From the NCBI RefSeq assembly GCF_021272185.1, contig NZ_JAJSEC010000004.1:186001-250000 (forward strand): DNA of 64,000 nt. The letters run 5' to 3'. Below are positions 30,323-38,001 of this stretch, piece by piece. The position numbers were made by a program, and so were the translations under genes. The first letter of the stretch is position 1; each line of letters starts with the position of its first letter. The DNA is from Roseivivax sp. GX 12232. GTDB taxonomy: Bacteria > Pseudomonadota > Alphaproteobacteria > Rhodobacterales > Rhodobacteraceae. The notes below the pieces were generated by a model, which had not been told where the DNA came from, ran no database searches, and worked only from the letters and a program-made list of their open reading frames with translations.

Positions 30323-31102
30323 ATGGTCCAACTGACGCTTCCCAAGAACTCCACCATCCGCACCGGCAAGACCTGGCCGAAGCCGGAGGGGGCGACCCGT
30401 CTCAAGACCTTCAAGATCTACCGCTGGTCGCCGGACGACGGGGAAAACCCGCGCGTGGACACCTATTTCCTCGATCTCGACGCCTGCGGCCCGATGGTTC
30501 TGGACGCGCTGATCAAGATCAAGAACGAGATTGACCCGACGCTGACCTTCCGCCGCTCCTGCCGCGAGGGCATCTGCGGCTCCTGCGCGATGAACATTGA
30601 CGGGATCAACACGCTGGCCTGCATCTACGGCATCGACGAGGTGAAGGGCGACGTGAAGATCTACCCGCTGCCGCATATGCCGGTGGTCAAGGACCTCATT
30701 CCGGACCTGACGCATTTCTACGCGCAGCACGCCTCGATCATGCCCTGGCTCGAGACCAAGACGAACCGCCCCGCGAAGGAATGGCGGCAGTCGATCGAGG
30801 ACCGCGAGAAGCTCGACGGTCTCTATGAATGCGTGATGTGCGCCTCCTGTTCGACGGCCTGCCCGTCCTACTGGTGGAACGGCGACCGCTACCTCGGGCC
30901 CGCGGCGCTCCTGCACGCCTACCGCTGGATCATCGATTCGCGCGACGAGGCGACCGGTGAGCGGCTGGACGACCTGGAGGATCCCTTCAAGCTCTACCGC
31001 TGCCACACCATCATGAACTGCGCGAAGACCTGCCCGAAGGGTCTGAACCCGGCCAAGGCCATCGCGGAGATCAAGAAGATGATGGTCGAGCGCGCGATCT
31101 GA
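30323..31102 (+). CDS. sdhB: Succinate dehydrogenase iron-sulfur subunit
   Basis: SdhB passes electrons from FAD to quinone through three clusters. The 259-residue protein shows all ligands: CREGICGSC plus a cysteine 11 residues later for [2Fe-2S], [12 protein letters not shown] for [4Fe-4S], and [12 protein letters not shown] for [3Fe-4S]. The N-terminal ferredoxin domain starts about residue 25 ([15 protein letters not shown]). It completes the sdhCDA-orf-orf-sdhB operon. Confidence 0.98.
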   Translation: MVQLTLPKNSTIRTGKTWPKPEGATRLKTFKIYRWSPDDGENPRVDTYFLDLDACGPMVLDALIKIKNEIDPTLTFRRSCREGICGSCAMNIDGINTLACIYGIDEVKGDVKIYPLPHMPVVKDLIPDLTHFYAQHASIMPWLETKTNRPAKEWRQSIEDREKLDGLYECVMCASCSTACPSYWWNGDRYLGPAALLHAYRWIIDSRDEATGERLDDLEDPFKLYRCHTIMNCAKTCPKGLNPAKAIAEIKKMMVERAI

Positions 31103-31285
31103 TCGCGGTGTTGCGGGCCGAGGCGGCTGCCTTTGGGGTGGTGGCCTTGGTCTGCGGTGGGGTGGATCACTGAGATGGGCTGTTCCGGCGGACGGTTGGT
31201 CTAGGTCGCCTAGCCGTCGGACATGCTCGCCGCTGGATCCGCACCCCGCCCCAGAGGCCCCGCATCTGGCGCGCCGCTGAAGCAA

Positions 31286-31444
31286 GGGCGCGCGCCGGAC
31301 CGGGGACCGGCGCTGCTTCACTCTGAGTGGCGCACTTTATCCCAGCAATGTCAGGGCTCGTGTCGATCTACGCACGCCACCCCCAAGAGCGCCGGCCCAA
31401 GGGGCCGGTCCGGCGCGCGCCCGGCACCTTCGGTGCTATTCGGG
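31286..31444. repeat. 159-nt structured intergenic element, copy A
   Basis: The left arm (31286-31314, starting GGGCGCGCGCCGGACCGG) pairs with the right arm (31388-31422): an 18-bp perfect outer stem, a 6-base bulge (AAGGGG) and an 11-bp inner stem with one mismatch, enclosing a 73-base middle. A small hairpin, GCACC-TTC-GGTGC (31424-31436), follows. Copy B at 43445-43603 has the same total length. The rest of the 735-bp gap after sdhB has a bulged hairpin around 31190-31217 (CTAGG/CCTAG) and no convincing gene before 31838. Confidence 0.8.
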
Positions 31445-31837
31445 CGCAAGGGGGCGAGCTGGACCGGCTCGCTTTATATCGCAGGGGCGGGCTGGACTTT
31501 GTGCCGTCCACCCCAAGTGCTGACGTCTTGGGCAAAGAACTGACCATTTCACCGGCACACGACTCTCCGGCAACCGCGCGTCGGATTGCCTGCATCGAGG
31601 CTCTCACCGGCCCACGAATCTTCGGGCATCCACCCGCCGCAATGCCAGCATGCGAGGCGCATCGGCGCATCGGCTTTTCTATGCATCGGCCCTCAACCTG
31701 CTTGCCCCAGACCCACCATCCGCCGCCTTGAACACAGCTCATGCCGCCCATGCGCCCGGCGCGATTGTGGCCCCCGGGCCCCGGGCATAGGTCAGTCTCA
31801 CGCAAAGGGAGGTCGGATCAGCAGAAAGAGGTCTGAC

Positions 31838-31999
31838 ATGACCACCACCGCAGCCAAGCACAGCCCGCAGGACGCCCTGAGCCTTCTCGAAGACGCGCTG
31901 GCCTATTACGACCCGAGCGATCTCGGCACCGAGGCCGATGCGCGCGCCGCCAACCTGGCCTCCGCTCCGGGCGAGGACACCGACCGCGAGGCGGCCTGA
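31838..31999 (+). CDS. Small acidic hypothetical protein
   Basis: This 53-residue frame encodes MTTTAAKHSPQDALSLLEDA followed by LAYYDPSDLGTEADARAANL and an acidic end. It has a plausible ribosome site (AAAGAGGT) seven bases before ATG and alanine-rich, acidic composition like a folded small helix pair. No family is recognised. It stands alone between the structured element and an FAD dehydrogenase gene, so it is tentative. Confidence 0.45.
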   Translation: MTTTAAKHSPQDALSLLEDALAYYDPSDLGTEADARAANLASAPGEDTDREAA

Positions 32000-32349
32000 G
32001 ACGGCGCCATCGCTCCGGCGCGGGCCAAGGCTGCGCGCTGGGGCGGTGATCTCCAGACAGTGGGCCTTCGATCGCACCGTCGCTTGTTGCGCCAACGAAC
32101 GGCACGCGCTCACCACAGCGCTGGCAGCAGCGTTTGCGGCGCTAGGCGGAGCCATATGATCAATTTGGCCTGCCCGCCCCAATAGGTGCGAGACGGCCAA
32201 AACGCGCCGAGCGGTGTCCGGTCACCTCACCACGCCGACCCCCAACCCCACCCCCTCACGCGGCGTCAACCGCCCTGCCGGCTTGGCAGTGAAGCGGCCC
32301 TCCGCCTAGCCTGCACCGGTGTTTCGCGTGACCAGTTGGGAGGCAGTTC
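32000..32349. other. Gene-free gap upstream of the FAD dehydrogenase
   Basis: This 350-bp gap has no convincing gene or repeat. Around 32053-32160 a short open stretch on the plus strand could be a decayed coding remnant, but it has no start signal and no recognisable motif. Confidence 0.4.
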
Positions 32350-33987
32350 ATGCATGATGTCATCGTCGTCGGGGCCGGTCTGGCCGGCCTCACCGCCGCA
32401 ACCGAGGCCGCCGATCGCGGGCGGCGGGTGCTGATCGTCGACCAGGAGGGGCCGCAGAGCCTCGGCGGGCAGGCCTTCTGGTCGCTGGGCGGGCTCTTCA
32501 TGGTCGACACCCCCGAACAGCGCCGCATGGGCATCCGCGACAGCCACGCGCTGGCGCGCTCGGACTGGATGGGCAGCGCGGGCTTCCACCGTCCCGAGGA
32601 CGAGATGCCCGCCCGGGTCGCCGAAGCCTATCTCGACTTCGCCTCGGGCGAGATGCGCTCCTGGCTGCGCGGCATGGGCATGCGCTGGTTTCCGGTGGTC
32701 GGCTGGGCCGAACGCGGCGGCGGGCTGGCGCAGGGGCACGGCAACTCGGTGCCGCGCTTCCACCTGACCTGGGGCACCGGCCCGGGCGTCCTCGCCCCCT
32801 TCGAGCGCCGCGCCCGCGCCCATGAGGAGGCCGGCCGCATCACCTTCGCCTTCCGCCACCGCGTCACCGACCTGATCGTCGAGGGCGGCGCGGTGAAGGG
32901 CGTCGCGGGTGCGGTCCTCGCCCCCGACGCGGCCCGCCGCGGCGCGCCGAGCAGCCGCCAGGTGGTGGATGACTTCGAGCACAACGCCGAGGCCGTGGTG
33001 CTGACCAGCGGCGGCATCGGCGGCAATCTCGAGCTGGTGCGCCGCCGCTGGCCCAAGGACCTGGGCGCACCGCCCAGGAGCCTCGTCGCGGGCGTGCCCG
33101 ATTACGTCGACGGGCAGATGGGTGAGGCCGCCAAGGGCGCCGGCGCCCGGGCGATCAACGAGGACCGGATGTGGCATTACACCGAGGGGCTGAGGAACTG
33201 GGACCCGATCTGGCCCGACCACGGCATCCGCATCCTGCCCGGGCCCTCCTCGATGTGGTTCGACGCGCTGGGCAACCGGCTCGAGGCGCCCTGCCTGCCG
33301 GGCTTCGACACCCGTGCGACCTTGCGGCGCATCCTTGAAACCGGACATGCCCACAGCTGGTTCATCCTCACACAGTCGATCATCAAGAAGGAGTTCGCCC
33401 TGTCCGGCTCCGAACAGAACCCTGACCTGACCTCCGGCCGCTGGACCGAAGTGCTGCGCGCGCGGCTCGGCGCCAAGGGCGCGCCGCCGCCGGTCGAGGC
33501 CTTCAAACAGCACGGCGCGGATTTCGTCGTGGAGCGGGACTTCGGCGACCTCGTGCACGGGATGAACGCGCTGACCCCCGAGGCGCCGCTCGATCCCGCG
33601 CGGCTCCGGGCCCAGATCGAGGCGCGCGACGCCCAGATCGACAATCCCTTCTGCAAGGACGCCCAGGTCACCGCGCTGCGCCAGGCGCGGGCCTATCGCG
33701 GCGACCGGCTGATCCGCACCGCCAGGCCGCACCGCATCCTCGACCCCGCGCATGGGCCGCTGATCGCCGTCAGGCTCAACATCCTGACGCGCAAGTCGCT
33801 GGGCGGGCTGATGACCGACCTCGAGGGCCATGTGCAGCACCGGGACGGCGGCTGGTTCGAGGGGCTCTTCGCCGCGGGCGAGGTCGCGGGCTTCGGCGGC
33901 GGCGGCTACCACGGCGAGAACGCGCTCGAGGGCAGCTTCCTCGGCGGCTGCCTGTTCTCGGGCCGCGCGGTGGGGCGCACGGTCTGA
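32350..33987 (+). CDS. FAD-binding dehydrogenase (fumarate reductase/ketosteroid dehydrogenase-like)
   Basis: This 545-residue protein is an FAD_binding_2 flavoenzyme. It starts with the dinucleotide motif VIVVGAGLAGLTAATEA and has SLGGQAFWSLGGLF, LTSGGIGGNLELVRRRWP, and a C-terminal FAD-closing segment GLFAAGEVAGFGGGGYHGEN. This subgroup removes hydrogen across a C-C bond (delta-1 or similar), but the substrate is unknown. No signal peptide is seen, so it is cytoplasmic. Its stop shares a base with the start of a small membrane protein, suggesting coupled translation. Confidence 0.88.
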   Translation: MHDVIVVGAGLAGLTAATEAADRGRRVLIVDQEGPQSLGGQAFWSLGGLFMVDTPEQRRMGIRDSHALARSDWMGSAGFHRPEDEMPARVAEAYLDFASGEMRSWLRGMGMRWFPVVGWAERGGGLAQGHGNSVPRFHLTWGTGPGVLAPFERRARAHEEAGRITFAFRHRVTDLIVEGGAVKGVAGAVLAPDAARRGAPSSRQVVDDFEHNAEAVVLTSGGIGGNLELVRRRWPKDLGAPPRSLVAGVPDYVDGQMGEAAKGAGARAINEDRMWHYTEGLRNWDPIWPDHGIRILPGPSSMWFDALGNRLEAPCLPGFDTRATLRRILETGHAHSWFILTQSIIKKEFALSGSEQNPDLTSGRWTEVLRARLGAKGAPPPVEAFKQHGADFVVERDFGDLVHGMNALTPEAPLDPARLRAQIEARDAQIDNPFCKDAQVTALRQARAYRGDRLIRTARPHRILDPAHGPLIAVRLNILTRKSLGGLMTDLEGHVQHRDGGWFEGLFAAGEVAGFGGGGYHGENALEGSFLGGCLFSGRAVGRTV

Positions 33988-34181
33988 TGGTCATCGTCGT
34001 TGGCCTCATCCTCGCCTTCGTGCTGATCGCGATCTTCGCCAACCGCGAGACCCGGTCCTGCCGCTGGCGCGAGTATCGCCAGTCCGAAGGCGAGAGCATC
34101 TGGCGCTGCGTGCAATGCGGCGCCGCGACCGAGGGCCAAAGCGGCAAGCCGCCCCAGATCTGCCTGAAAAGCGACGATTGA
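33987..34181 (+). CDS. Small membrane-anchored Cys-rich (zinc-ribbon-like) protein
   Basis: The 64-residue product has one N-terminal membrane helix (VIVVGLILAFVLIAIFA) and a short cytoplasmic or periplasmic tail with CRWREY, CVQCGAATEG and a final C in PPQICL. The CxxC with outer cysteines looks like a minimal zinc ribbon, as in small rubredoxin-like or quality-control tails. I do not recognise a named family. It overlaps the FAD dehydrogenase stop by one base, so it may serve that enzyme. Confidence 0.75.
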   Translation: MVIVVGLILAFVLIAIFANRETRSCRWREYRQSEGESIWRCVQCGAATEGQSGKPPQICLKSDD

Positions 34182-34200
34182 CCCGCGCGGCGACCCCCCG

Positions 34201-34231
34201 AATTTGATCAAACTCTTCAAGGGGATATCGC
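34201..34231 (+). promoter_or_regulatory. Decarboxylase promoter with AATTTGATCAAA operator
   Basis: AATTTGATCAAACT (34201-34214) is a near-perfect palindrome. TTGATC within it (34204-34209) can serve as -35 with TATCGC (34226-34231) as -10 after 16 bp, so a bound protein would block the promoter. The same palindrome occurs at 57456-57469 and 58376-58389 in the polyamine cluster. Confidence 0.55.
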
Positions 34232-34441
34232 GCGCCCGGCCGCGGCGTGACAGGGCGGAAAAATTCCGCCGGCGGGGGCAAAATTTCTCTTGAAACGACT
34301 CGGGCAAGGCCCGATATGCGCCTCACCAGACGCCAACGCACGCGCCTCTGTCCCATGGGTCCGCCCCACGGTTACGTAGCGACGGTAACGTCTCTGACAG
34401 AACTGAGCGGTCATATATGGCCGGGTCTATTGGAGATGGAC
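34232..34441 (+). promoter_or_regulatory. Long, possibly structured 5' leader of the decarboxylase gene
   Basis: If transcription starts near 34240, the leader is about 200 nt. It has a stable hairpin GGCGGAA-AAA-TTCCGCC (34254-34270), a second stem around CTCGGGCAAGGCCCGA, and the inverted repeat GTTAC...GTAAC near 34371-34389. A conserved speF leader RNA is known upstream of alphaproteobacterial ornithine decarboxylase genes; whether this is one was not tested. Confidence 0.35.
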
Positions 34442-35611
34442 ATGAACGCATACGTTGCCGATTTCTCGGCTTACTCCGCTATTGAAACCTCCCGCGTCGA
34501 GCGTTTCATCTTCGACACCCACTTCGACCGTCCGACCCTCGTGATCGACCGCGAGGCGGTGGCCCGCCAGTTCCGCGCCCTGCGCGACGGGCTGGGCCGC
34601 GCCTCGATCCATTACGCGGTCAAGGCCAACCCGGCCCGCGAGATCATCGAGACGCTGGTCGGCCTCGGCTCGCATTTCGACGCCGCCTCGCGCGGCGAGA
34701 TCGAGCTCTGCCTGGCCCAGGGCGCCGCGCCCTCGGAGATCTCCTTCGGCAACACCATCAAGCGCGCCTCGGACATCGCCTGGGCGCATGGCGTGGGCAT
34801 CACGCTCTTTGCCGCCGACGCCGAGGAAGAGCTCGAGAAGATCGCCGAGCACGCCCCCGGCGCGCGGGTCTACATCCGCCTGATCGTCGACGCCTGCGAG
34901 GCCGACTGGCCGCTGACCCGCAAGTTCGGCTGCGGCCGCGACAAGGCGGTGTCGTTGATCGCGCGCGCTGCCGAGCTGGGCCTCGATCCGGTCGGCCTGT
35001 CCTTCCACGTCGGCTCGCAGACCAAGCGCGCGGCGGCCTGGGCACCGATCCTCGACCAGGTCAAATCGGTCTGGGACGCGGCAGAGGACGCCGGCTTCCC
35101 GCTGTCGCTCCTGAACATCGGCGGCGGCTTCCCGGCCTTCTACACCGACGCGGTGCAGGGCCCGACGCCCTATGCCGCCGAGGTCATGGCCCAGGTCGAG
35201 GCGCGCTTCGGCACCGAGATCGAGATCATGGCCGAGCCCGGCCGCGGCATGGTCGCCGAAGCCGGCGCCATCGCCGCCGAGGTGGTGCTGGTCTCGAAGA
35301 AGTCCGACAGCGACCTGCACCGCTGGGTCTACCTCGACATCGGCCGCTTCTCGGGCCTGGCCGAGACCGAGGGCGAGGCGATCCGCTACCAGTTCGCCAC
35401 CCAGCGCGAGCACGAGGCGAAGGGCCCCTGCGTCATGGCCGGCCCCTCCTGCGACAGCGCCGACGTGCTCTACGAGAAGCGCCCGGTCGAGCTGCCGCTG
35501 GGGCTGCGCGCCGGCGACAAGGTCGCGATCCGCTCCTGCGGGGCCTATACCTCGACCTATTCCTCGGTCGGGTTCAACGGCTTCCCGCCGCTCGACGTGG
35601 TGGTGATCTGA
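34442..35611 (+). CDS. Ornithine/lysine decarboxylase, fold type III (SpeF/LdcA-like)
   Basis: This 389-residue PLP enzyme is of the eukaryotic-type ornithine decarboxylase family. The PLP lysine is in HYAVKANP (about K61), the phosphate-binding glycines in LNIGGGFPAF, AEPGRGMVAEAG binds the cofactor, and the C-terminal active-site loop has GPSCDSADVLYEK with the catalytic cysteine and aspartate. It should make putrescine from ornithine and possibly cadaverine from lysine. ATG at 34442 is favoured by GGAG six bases upstream; ATG at 34436 is too close to it. A palindrome shared with the polyamine genes at 57-58 kb lies in its promoter. Confidence 0.93.
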   Translation: MNAYVADFSAYSAIETSRVERFIFDTHFDRPTLVIDREAVARQFRALRDGLGRASIHYAVKANPAREIIETLVGLGSHFDAASRGEIELCLAQGAAPSEISFGNTIKRASDIAWAHGVGITLFAADAEEELEKIAEHAPGARVYIRLIVDACEADWPLTRKFGCGRDKAVSLIARAAELGLDPVGLSFHVGSQTKRAAAWAPILDQVKSVWDAAEDAGFPLSLLNIGGGFPAFYTDAVQGPTPYAAEVMAQVEARFGTEIEIMAEPGRGMVAEAGAIAAEVVLVSKKSDSDLHRWVYLDIGRFSGLAETEGEAIRYQFATQREHEAKGPCVMAGPSCDSADVLYEKRPVELPLGLRAGDKVAIRSCGAYTSTYSSVGFNGFPPLDVVVI

Positions 35612-35698
35612 GCGCGGGACGCTTGGGCGTCTAGGGCGGGTGAGCGTGCAGCGCTGCCGCGCGGAGGCCCCCGACGGACCGCAGAGACGACCCTTCAG

Positions 35699-35724
35699 GG
35701 GCCGGGCACTTGCCCGGCCCTTTT
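35699..35724 (+). terminator. Rho-independent terminator after the decarboxylase gene
   Basis: GGGCCGGGC (35699-35707) pairs with GCCCGGCCC (35712-35720) around ACTT and is followed by TTTT. It separates the decarboxylase from the DUF1989 gene. Confidence 0.92.
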
Positions 35725-35771
35725 GCTTTGTGCTCTGGGGGCCTTGAGGATTTGACCAAGGAGACGCCGCC

Positions 35772-36620
35772 ATGCCCCAGCCCGATGCCGAGGAACAGGC
35801 CGCCCGCCGCGCCGTGCCGCCGGTGATCTGCTATCCGCCCGAGACCCTGCCGGAGCTGCCGCTGACCCGCTACGCCGAGGCGCTGGAGGGCGCGAAGCTC
35901 GTCGACAGCGTCACCGTGCCCCCGCGCGAGGCGCTGACCTTCGACGTGCCGGCGGGGCATTTCTTCCGCATCGTCTCGGTCGAGGGGCCGCAGGTGGGCG
36001 ATCTGAACCTCTGGAACGCCGCCGACCTCTCCGAGCGGTTCTATTCCGGCAAGACCCGGGCGCTGCACGGCACCCATGTCAGCACCGGAGACCGGCTCTG
36101 GTCGGCCTTCCCGCATCTGCGGCCCTTGGCCAGCGTGGTCGCGGATACGCTCGACTGGTATGGCATCGACGCCCACGGCGGCTCGGTGCACGACGTGATC
36201 GGCACGCGTTGCGATCCCTATACCGCGCATCTCTTGTCCGGGCAGGATTACCACCACTGCTGCCATTCGAACCTGACCCGGGCGCTGGCCGACCGGCTGG
36301 GCCTGCCGCTCGCCGAGGCCGAGCCGCATGTGCACGACGTGCTCAACGTCTTCATGTGCACCGGCTTCACCCGCGACACCGGGCAGTACTTCATGAAGGC
36401 AAGCCCGGTGCGCCCCGGCGATGCGCTGACCTGCCTGGCCGAGGTTGATCTCCTGGGCGCGCTCTCGGCCTGTCCGGGCGGCGACTGCGGGTCCGAGCAT
36501 TCCTCGGACAGCGCCCCCTGCTATCCGCTGCGGGTGGAGATCCTGGCCCCCGAGGCGGGCGCGCTGGGCGAGTGGCAGAGCCCCGCGCGGGCGGGCTATG
36601 ACCGCAGCCACGGGCGGTAG
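35772..36620 (+). CDS. DUF1989 (urea carboxylase-associated) family protein
   Basis: This 282-residue protein has the DUF1989 core: VPAGHFFRIVSVEGPQVGDL, LHGTHVSTGDRLWSAF, HCCHSNLTRAL, DVLNVFMCTGFTRDTGQYF and a cysteine-containing LSACPGGDCGSEHSS. The conserved Cys/His clusters suggest a metal site. Relatives are often encoded next to urea carboxylase or guanidine/aminomethyl-transferase genes, but none is present here. An AAGGAG lies before the start. It follows the decarboxylase but after a terminator, so it has its own promoter. Confidence 0.85.
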   Translation: MPQPDAEEQAARRAVPPVICYPPETLPELPLTRYAEALEGAKLVDSVTVPPREALTFDVPAGHFFRIVSVEGPQVGDLNLWNAADLSERFYSGKTRALHGTHVSTGDRLWSAFPHLRPLASVVADTLDWYGIDAHGGSVHDVIGTRCDPYTAHLLSGQDYHHCCHSNLTRALADRLGLPLAEAEPHVHDVLNVFMCTGFTRDTGQYFMKASPVRPGDALTCLAEVDLLGALSACPGGDCGSEHSSDSAPCYPLRVEILAPEAGALGEWQSPARAGYDRSHGR

Positions 36621-36754
36621 GGCCGGGGGGCCTTGGGCGCTTCCTTTGGGGGCGCGGGCGGTCCGACCCACGGGGGCAGGGGGCCACAAGGGGGCGCCCC
36701 TGTCCGGCCCTCGGGCCCCGACCAAGGCGTGCGCCTCCCGGCACACCCCCACCC

Positions 36755-36800
36755 AAAAAAGAAAATGCGCCGGCCCGGGAATAACCCGGCCGGCGCATTT
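36755..36800 (-). terminator. Bidirectional terminator between DUF1989 and deoD
   Basis: AAATGCGCCGGCC and GGCCGGCGCATTT form a long stem with one bulge and a short loop. On the minus strand it is followed by a T-rich run (TTTTCTTTTTT), suited to end the H-NS-like/deoD transcript; on the plus strand ATTTC follows. The G/T-rich stretch 36621-36754 has no gene. Confidence 0.85.
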
Positions 36801-36839
36801 CAATTCTCGCAATAGCCTTTCCCGGCCTTTGCCCCGCGC

Positions 36840-37544
36840 TTAGGGGAAGGCGGCTTCCAGCGCGATCTCGACCATTTCGCCGAAGCTCTTTTCGCGATCC
36901 TCCGACGGCAGCGCCTCATGGGTGATGAGGTGGTCGCTGACGGTCAGCACGCAAAGCGCCCGGATGCCGTGGCGCGCGGCGAGATTGTAAAGCTCGGCGG
37001 CCTCCATCTCGACGCCCAGAATACCGTGGCGGGTCATCTGTTCGTTCAGGTCCGGGCGTTCGTCATAGAAGACATCCGCCGAATAGATCCCGCCGACATG
37101 CACCCGCGATCCTTTCGCCTCGGCCGAGGTGACCGCGTTGCGCAACAGCTCCCAATCGGCCGGGGGCGCGAAGTTGAATTCGCGGAAAATGCCGCGCGAC
37201 GGGGTGGAAATGGAAGAGGCGGTCATCGCGACGATCACATCGCGAATGGCCACCTTCTCCTGCATTCCGCCGCAAGAGCCGATGCGGATCAGGGTTTTCG
37301 CGCCGTAGTCGCGGATCAGTTCATTCGCGTAGATCGACAGCGAGGGCATTCCCATGCCGCTGCCGTGAATGGTGACGGGATGACCCTTCCAGGTGCCGGT
37401 ATAGCCCAGCATCCCCCGCACTTCGTTCACCAGCCGGGGGTTTTCGAGATAGGTTTCCGCCGCCCAGCGGGCCCGATAGGGATCGCCGGGCATGAGCACG
37501 GTTTCGGCGATATCGCCGGGTTTCGCACCAATATGAATCGACAT
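36840..37544 (-). CDS. deoD: Purine-nucleoside phosphorylase, DeoD type
   Basis: DeoD cleaves purine (deoxy)nucleosides with phosphate to free base and (deoxy)ribose 1-phosphate. The 234-residue protein has [44 protein letters not shown] and VEMEAAELY, with the catalytic aspartate in LTVSDH, as in the hexameric E. coli type. Its ATG shares one base with the stop of the upstream H-NS-like gene (TGATG), so its translation is coupled to that regulator, which is unusual. Confidence 0.96.
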   Translation of the reverse strand: MSIHIGAKPGDIAETVLMPGDPYRARWAAETYLENPRLVNEVRGMLGYTGTWKGHPVTIHGSGMGMPSLSIYANELIRDYGAKTLIRIGSCGGMQEKVAIRDVIVAMTASSISTPSRGIFREFNFAPPADWELLRNAVTSAEAKGSRVHVGGIYSADVFYDERPDLNEQMTRHGILGVEMEAAELYNLAARHGIRALCVLTVSDHLITHEALPSEDREKSFGEMVEIALEAAFP

Positions 37545-37855
37545 CAGATCTTCATGTCGTCCAGTGACTTGCCGGCGGCCAGCGCCTCGTTCAGCCATTT
37601 CGGCTTGCGGCCCCGGCCGGTCCAGGTCTGGCTGGCATCGGCGGGATTGGCGTATTTCGGAACGCCCTTCGAGGCCTTGGGGGCATTTGCGCCGTAGAGT
37701 TCCTCGAGCGAGAAGCCGAATTCGCGGGCGGCGTGATCCGCGGCGCGTTTCGCTTCGGCCTTGCGGCGGGCGTCGACGGATTTCAGCGCCTTATCCACGT
37801 CTTTTTTCAACTGTTCGAGGTCCTCGCGGGAAAGTTTCTCGAGATCGATATCCAT
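37544..37855 (-). CDS. H-NS-family DNA-binding protein (HvrA-like)
   Basis: This 103-residue protein has an N-terminal coiled coil ([20 protein letters not shown]) for oligomerisation, a basic linker and the C-terminal H-NS DNA-binding motif [16 protein letters not shown], with the RGRKP AT-hook-like loop. Relatives in Rhodobacter (HvrA/Spb) act as nucleoid-associated regulators of photosynthesis and nitrogen genes. AGGAG lies seven bases upstream of ATG. It forms a one-base-overlap pair with deoD and has two adjacent palindromes in its promoter. Confidence 0.93.
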   Translation of the reverse strand: MDIDLEKLSREDLEQLKKDVDKALKSVDARRKAEAKRAADHAAREFGFSLEELYGANAPKASKGVPKYANPADASQTWTGRGRKPKWLNEALAAGKSLDDMKI

Positions 37856-37891
37856 TTGATCGCTCCTAAAAAGGGGTATGCCTTCTTTTAA

Positions 37892-37917
37892 CAGGAATTC
37901 CTGAATGACAAGTCATT
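37892..37917 (-). promoter_or_regulatory. Twin palindromes in the H-NS-like gene promoter
   Basis: CAGGAATTCCTG (37892-37903) and AATGACAAGTCATT (37904-37917) are perfect or near-perfect palindromes lying end to end. On the minus strand TTGTCA inside the second can act as -35, with a spacer formed by the first and a TTAAAA-like -10. This suggests operator control, perhaps self-repression. Confidence 0.45.
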
Positions 37918-37940
37918 AAAAACCCCGAGTCACAAAAAAG

Positions 37941-37975
37941 AAAAACCCCGCACGCCTTAATGGCGACGTGCGGGG
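37941..37975 (-). terminator. Rho-independent terminator of ecm
   Basis: On the minus strand CCCCGCACGTCGCC and GGCGTGCGGGG form a stem around ATTAA and are followed by TTTTTCTTTTTT. It lies 26 bp after the ecm stop and upstream of the H-NS-like promoter. Confidence 0.92.
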
Positions 37976-38001
37976 CGGAAATTCGTGAAAAGGATGAGTT
38001 G

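Noticed and set aside
31223-31731. Open frames across the 159-nt structured element after sdhB
   Set aside because: They run through the inverted repeat arms, have no ribosome-binding site and do not share frame with the second copy at 43445.
34203-34212. TTTGATCAAA as an FNR/Anr box
   Set aside because: FNR sites need TTGAT-N4-ATCAA; here the half-sites abut without a 4-bp gap. The polyamine GntR reading fits the genes better.
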